Below, piece by piece: positions 13,506 to 15,872 of a stretch of DNA of 15,872 nucleotides. The stretch's first letter is position 1; each line of letters begins with the position of its first letter. The notes beneath the pieces were generated by a model that saw nothing but the letters and a program-made list of their open reading frames with translations, was not told where the DNA came from and made no database searches. The stretch is from Thermoprotei archaeon. GTDB lineage: Archaea > Thermoproteota > Thermoprotei_A > Sulfolobales > Fervidicoccaceae. A program made the translations under genes and the position numbers. The stretch is taken from contig JAEMPT010000062.1 of the NCBI GenBank assembly GCA_022759165.1, forward strand, positions 1-15,872. The letters run 5' to 3'.

Positions 13506-13811
13506 CTATGCTTCTGCTTTAGCAAGATCTCGTATGGAATCGAGAGATATTATCGGGTTAAAGCCACCGGACATTTCGGCTAAAAGGAACTCTTCCAATG
13601 AATCCTCATCCAGTATTTCAACTTCCTCGGCCTTTCCAGAATTTACTTTGATGCTGGGTTTGAAATTTTCGTCTATTTCGGGAATTAAAACGACAGTGAC
13701 TTCAATTGAAAGGCCGTATCTCTTTGCAAGCTTTAATGCTGCACCCTTTACTCCTTCTTCAAGTAGCCTCGATCTTGTCCCAAGATCGCCATATATGATG
13801 ATTCTTATCAA
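13506..13811 (-). CDS. Unrecognised 101-residue alpha/beta protein, TTG start
   Basis: A small soluble protein that begins with a strand (R-I-I-I-Y-G-D-L-G), then a helix (E-E-G-V-K-G-A-A-L-K-L-A-K-R-Y), a second strand (S-I-E-V-T-V-V-L-I-P-E), a strand K-P-S-I-K-V-N-S-G and a helix E-D-S-L-E-E-F-L-L-A-E. This order resembles a short thioredoxin/glutaredoxin-like fold, but there is no CxxC and no cysteine at all, so a redox role is unlikely. The only usable start is TTG at 13811, directly after an in-frame TGA and just after AGGGGTCA. A TATA-like TTTTAAAG lies near 13848-13855. It stands alone, about 200 bases upstream of the orphan/DUF211 operon and divergent from alaX. No function is proposed. 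Confidence 0.65.
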   Translation of the reverse strand: MIRIIIYGDLGTRSRLLEEGVKGAALKLAKRYGLSIEVTVVLIPEIDENFKPSIKVNSGKAEEVEILDEDSLEEFLLAEMSGGFNPIISLDSIRDLAKAEA

Positions 13812-14025
13812 TCATGACCCCTAAAACTTAAATCAGTTAATCAAAGCTTTAAAAGAGGTCGGGTATCTTTTTCTTTGTTAATTATTTCTTTTCCCATAAG
13901 AATAAAGAATATGAGATTCTTTTCTTTGGAAAAAGAAATGTCGTTCGAAAACCTCTTTTTCCGCATCAAGCTCAGAATAAGGATCGATTCTTTTATGAAG
14001 CTTCTCGCTTGAGACATTCACTGAA

Positions 14026-14103
14026 TTTATATATACTATAAACAAAAAACAAAAATATCTATGCACCTCGTAAAGATTCGAGGCTCAAAAAACCACTTAA
14101 GTG
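14026..14103 (+). promoter_or_regulatory. alaX promoter and leader with hairpin and palindrome
   Basis: TTTATATATAC (14026-14036) is a TATA box and puts transcription start near 14055. In the leader, CCTCG (14066-14070) and CGAGG (14079-14083) form a 5-bp hairpin with an 8-base loop. The palindrome CACTTAAGTG (14094-14103) ends within the ribosome site GTGAT. They could control access to the start or bind a regulator; both are short enough to be chance. The rest of the gap 13812-14025 shows nothing I recognise. Confidence 0.4.
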
Positions 14104-14110
14104 ATTACCC

Positions 14111-14824
14111 ATGAGAACGGCGCTTCTATTTATGGACGATTCGTATTTGAAGGAATGCGAGGCAACGGTTCTAGAGAGTTTACCTGGGAGGGTAGTACTA
14201 GACAGAACGGTCATCCATCCCAGGTCTGGTGGACTAGTTTCCGATACTGGAACGCTGAAGGTCGGCGATGCTAGCTATAAAATAGTCGAGGCAATCGAGG
14301 AGGGAGAAGAAGTCGTCCACATGATCTCCGGACAAGAAAAGATACCGCCCGGACAAAGGGTGAAAGTTGAGCTTGATTGGGAGAGAAGATATAGAATAAT
14401 GAGAGCTCATACGGCGCTCCATGTGTTGATCTCCATATTGAATAAGAACGTTGGCGCTCTTGTAACTGGGAACCAGGTCACCGAGGACGTCTCAAGAGTA
14501 GACCTGAATTTGGAAAAGCCCGATAAGGAACTGGTTTCCTTGGCTATAGCAGAGGCGAACAGGATTTTAGCAGAAGGGCATCCCGTGAAGATATATTACA
14601 TGAGTAGGGAAGAGGCGATGAAGGTGGAGGGTATAGTTAAGTTGGCAAAGGCCATGCCGCCCTCTGTAGATAAACTTAGAATTGTGGAGATCGTTGGAGT
14701 AGATATACAGGCAGACGGTGGACCTCACGTTAAAGACACTAAGGAAGTTGGTCAGATACAGTTCTTGAAGCTAGAAAACAAGGGGAAAAATAATAGAAGG
14801 GTATACTTCAAGTTGATCCCTTAG
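14111..14824 (+). CDS. alaX: AlaX, free-standing alanyl-tRNA editing protein
   Basis: A 237-residue protein related to the editing domain of alanyl-tRNA synthetase, which hydrolyses tRNA-Ala wrongly charged with serine or glycine. Seen: D-S-Y-L-K-E-C-E-A-T-V (10-20), a glycine-rich motif H-P-R-S-G-G-L-V-S-D-T-G (36-47), the zinc motif H100-T-A-L-H104, and the C-terminal D-I-Q-A-D-G-G-P-H-V (198-207), where H206 is the fourth ligand. In AlaRS the third ligand is a cysteine (CxxxH); here it is D202, so the metal site is H, H, D, H. The length fits the intermediate AlaX-M type with an N-terminal extension over the minimal domain. GTGAT (14101-14105) lies before the ATG. The DUF167 gene follows 25 bases downstream and may be co-transcribed. 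Confidence 0.92.
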   Translation: MRTALLFMDDSYLKECEATVLESLPGRVVLDRTVIHPRSGGLVSDTGTLKVGDASYKIVEAIEEGEEVVHMISGQEKIPPGQRVKVELDWERRYRIMRAHTALHVLISILNKNVGALVTGNQVTEDVSRVDLNLEKPDKELVSLAIAEANRILAEGHPVKIYYMSREEAMKVEGIVKLAKAMPPSVDKLRIVEIVGVDIQADGGPHVKDTKEVGQIQFLKLENKGKNNRRVYFKLIP

Positions 14825-14849
14825 AACGATCATAGCCAATACTTAAGCA

Positions 14850-15194
14850 ATGAAATTTGGGAAGTTACCGATGGAGCAAAAAAAGATTAAGGGATATATG
14901 AAGGAGGGGAATGGGTTCGTCGAAATCACCGTTTATGTTAGACCCAGGTCTCATCAAACCAAGCTAATTTTCGGATCTGATGAAATAGTATTCTATACAA
15001 AAGAGCCTCCTGAAAATGGACGAGCAAACAACTCCTTAGTAAAATATCTATCTAAGCTACTCGGAATCAATCAGTCTAATATAGAGATAATCAGAGGATT
15101 GAAAGATAGAGTGAAGATCCTCAGGATTCATACCGCTGAGCCTGGGGAAATAGAGGAAAAATTAGCCTCTTTAATTGAAGTTGGGGAAAAGTAG
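14850..15194 (+). CDS. DUF167/YggU family protein
   Basis: A 114-residue protein of the DUF167 (YggU) family, widespread and of unknown function. Seen: V-Y-V-R-P-R-S-H-Q-T-K-L (28-39, the family's RASK/N-type strand), Y-T-K-E-P-P-E-N-G-R-A-N-N-S-L-V-K-Y-L-S-K-L-L-G (49-72, the diagnostic APPxxGKAN helix), I-E-I-I-R-G-L-K-D-R-V-K (78-89) and a C-terminal helix of about 20 residues beyond the usual domain. Several in-frame ATGs (14850, 14871, 14898) make the start uncertain; none has a strong ribosome site, and the 14871 or 14898 starts would still keep the whole domain. Probably the second gene of an alaX operon. Confidence 0.85.
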   Translation: MKFGKLPMEQKKIKGYMKEGNGFVEITVYVRPRSHQTKLIFGSDEIVFYTKEPPENGRANNSLVKYLSKLLGINQSNIEIIRGLKDRVKILRIHTAEPGEIEEKLASLIEVGEK

Positions 15195-15418
15195 TTTGAA
15201 AAAAGCTTTGATCGAAAATGTATCTAGAAGCATGTTTAAAATTTTTTATGAAGATTGCCGATGGGTTTAATTAAAATTTAGAAAAAGAGCATGCTGGTAT
15301 AGAAGGTTTTTTCAAACAGAGAAGCGCACTAACATTCTGAAATCGAAGAATAAGATCTCTACAATTCATTCTAGATGAAAGGTGATCAATATAAAAAAAT
15401 GAAAAGCCTTGAAGAATA
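15195..15418. other. Intergenic region with a promoter-like stretch and an unexplained strong ribosome site
   Basis: TTTAATTAAAATTTAG (15267-15282) looks like a TATA element pointing right. AGGTGATC at 15380-15387 is an excellent archaeal ribosome site, yet the ATG after it (15399) opens only eight codons, and the ATG at 15374 only sixteen (M-K-G-D-Q-Y-K-K-M-K-S-L-E-E-Y-Q) before TAA. No larger gene, RNA or repeat is recognisable. Confidence 0.3.
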
Positions 15419-15872
15419 TCAATAATTGATGAACTGTATGTAAGACGGTATTTTACTCATCCATTCTTCTGAGGAGAAATCGAACACCGCAATGGCTGCA
15501 GCTTGATTGAAGTATGGAGGGCCTAACCTGCTAAATAGCGTTAGCACAGATCCGCCGTGGTTGAATTTATATCCAAGCTCAGCGGGCTCATGTCCCCTTA
15601 CGACGAGCTTTATCCCGAAAGCGCTTTTTACCCAATCCGTTAAAGTGGTACCCCACAGATAACCCGCTCCTCTTGGAGAAGGCATTCGAACTAGAGGCTC
15701 ATCTATTGGGTCATTCCACAGCAGCTCGACCAGAACATCGAAATTGCCGCCTCTTTCCCCCAAAAGGTACTCCTCAATTTTATCCGTTTTCATATATGTG
15801 GATGTGGGGAGCCCTCCATGCACTGCTACCAAATTAGAGTTTATTAAAGCCACAAACGGTAACCTGTCGAAC
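15419..15872 (-). CDS. PPP-family serine/threonine phosphatase, C-terminal part
   Basis: The gene runs off the right edge, so only the last 151 codons are present; the GTG at 15853 is internal, because the frame continues upstream as F-D-R-L-P-F-V-A-L-I. Seen: A-V-H-G-G-L-P (metal and phosphate contact histidine of the PPP core), W-N-D-P (the W-x-D-P motif), R-G-H-E-P (the RGH motif with the last metal histidine) and H-G-G-S-V-L-T-L-F-S-R-L-G-P-P-Y, the family's IT-x-FSAPxY strand. The GDxHG, GDxVDRG and GNHE motifs would lie beyond the edge. Archaeal PPP enzymes are manganese-dependent protein phosphatases resembling eukaryotic PP1/PP2A; the target is unknown. It converges on the DUF167 gene. 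Confidence 0.9.
   Translation of the reverse strand, partial: FDRLPFVALINSNLVAVHGGLPTSTYMKTDKIEEYLLGERGGNFDVLVELLWNDPIDEPLVRMPSPRGAGYLWGTTLTDWVKSAFGIKLVVRGHEPAELGYKFNHGGSVLTLFSRLGPPYFNQAAAIAVFDFSSEEWMSKIPSYIQFINY

Noticed and set aside
13240..13824. 194-codon plus-strand frame
   Set aside because: It lies antisense across the start of the 349-residue gene, its promoter and the whole 101-residue gene, all of which have better coding evidence; its composition is low-quality and serine-rich, as expected for an antisense shadow.
13878..14066. 62-codon minus-strand frame upstream of alaX
   Set aside because: It overlaps the alaX TATA box and leader, begins with GTG without a ribosome site and has no protein-like pattern.

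Overview
The window reads as thermophile-type archaeal DNA, most likely Thermoproteota (TACK). The reasons are an ESCRT-III/CdvB cell-division protein, a DUF211 protein, an archaeal TtuA-type thiouridine synthetase, an AlaX editing protein, TATA-box promoters about 25-40 bases ahead of genes, GGTGA-type ribosome sites matching the archaeal 16S tail, TTG starts, a tRNA-Thr with a small intron in the D arm, and a tRNA-Gln that appears only as a 5' half. The order or genus cannot be resolved by eye.

Layout. At the left edge a minus-strand gene leaves the window (1-76), divergent from a CPA2-type membrane antiporter (143-1840). From 1872 to about 2990 there is no intact protein gene. This stretch holds the 5' half of tRNA-Gln(CUG), a start-less ribbon-helix-helix antitoxin remnant, a truncated and frameshifted IS605-type TnpB tail with its end hairpin, and a second hairpin. 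A stand-alone CdvB gene (3034-3696) and a TudS-related iron-sulfur protein (3859-4851) follow on the plus strand. Enolase and a two-CxxC zinc protein lie on the minus strand (5044-6908). An intron-containing tRNA-Thr(UGU) at 7047-7134 sits ten bases from the end of mtnA, which is translated together with a DHH phosphoesterase (minus strand, 7145-9263).

Divergent from the DHH gene is a cytosine-deaminase-like amidohydrolase (9380-10582) that appears to lack one of its four metal ligands. Next come a three-helix membrane protein (minus) and a TtuA/Ncs6 tRNA thiolase (plus), which share a promoter region. The thiolase overlaps DUF211 tail to tail. DUF211 is the second gene of a two-gene operon led by an unrecognised 349-residue beta-rich protein with a TTG start. 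A 101-residue orphan, also with a TTG start, follows. The right end has alaX and a DUF167/YggU gene on the plus strand, then the C-terminal part of a PPP-family phosphatase cut by the window edge.

Function. Much of this is housekeeping: glycolysis, methionine salvage, tRNA modification, alanine-mischarging repair, cell division and ion transport. The most unusual signal is the half tRNA-Gln. It is followed by a C-rich tail and no 3' half lies anywhere in the window, so it is either a trans-spliced split tRNA or a tRNA broken by the mobile-element activity whose remnants lie beside it. Nothing here looks like a complete new defence or biosynthetic system. The two orphan genes around DUF211 and the altered amidohydrolase are the best candidates for undescribed biochemistry.
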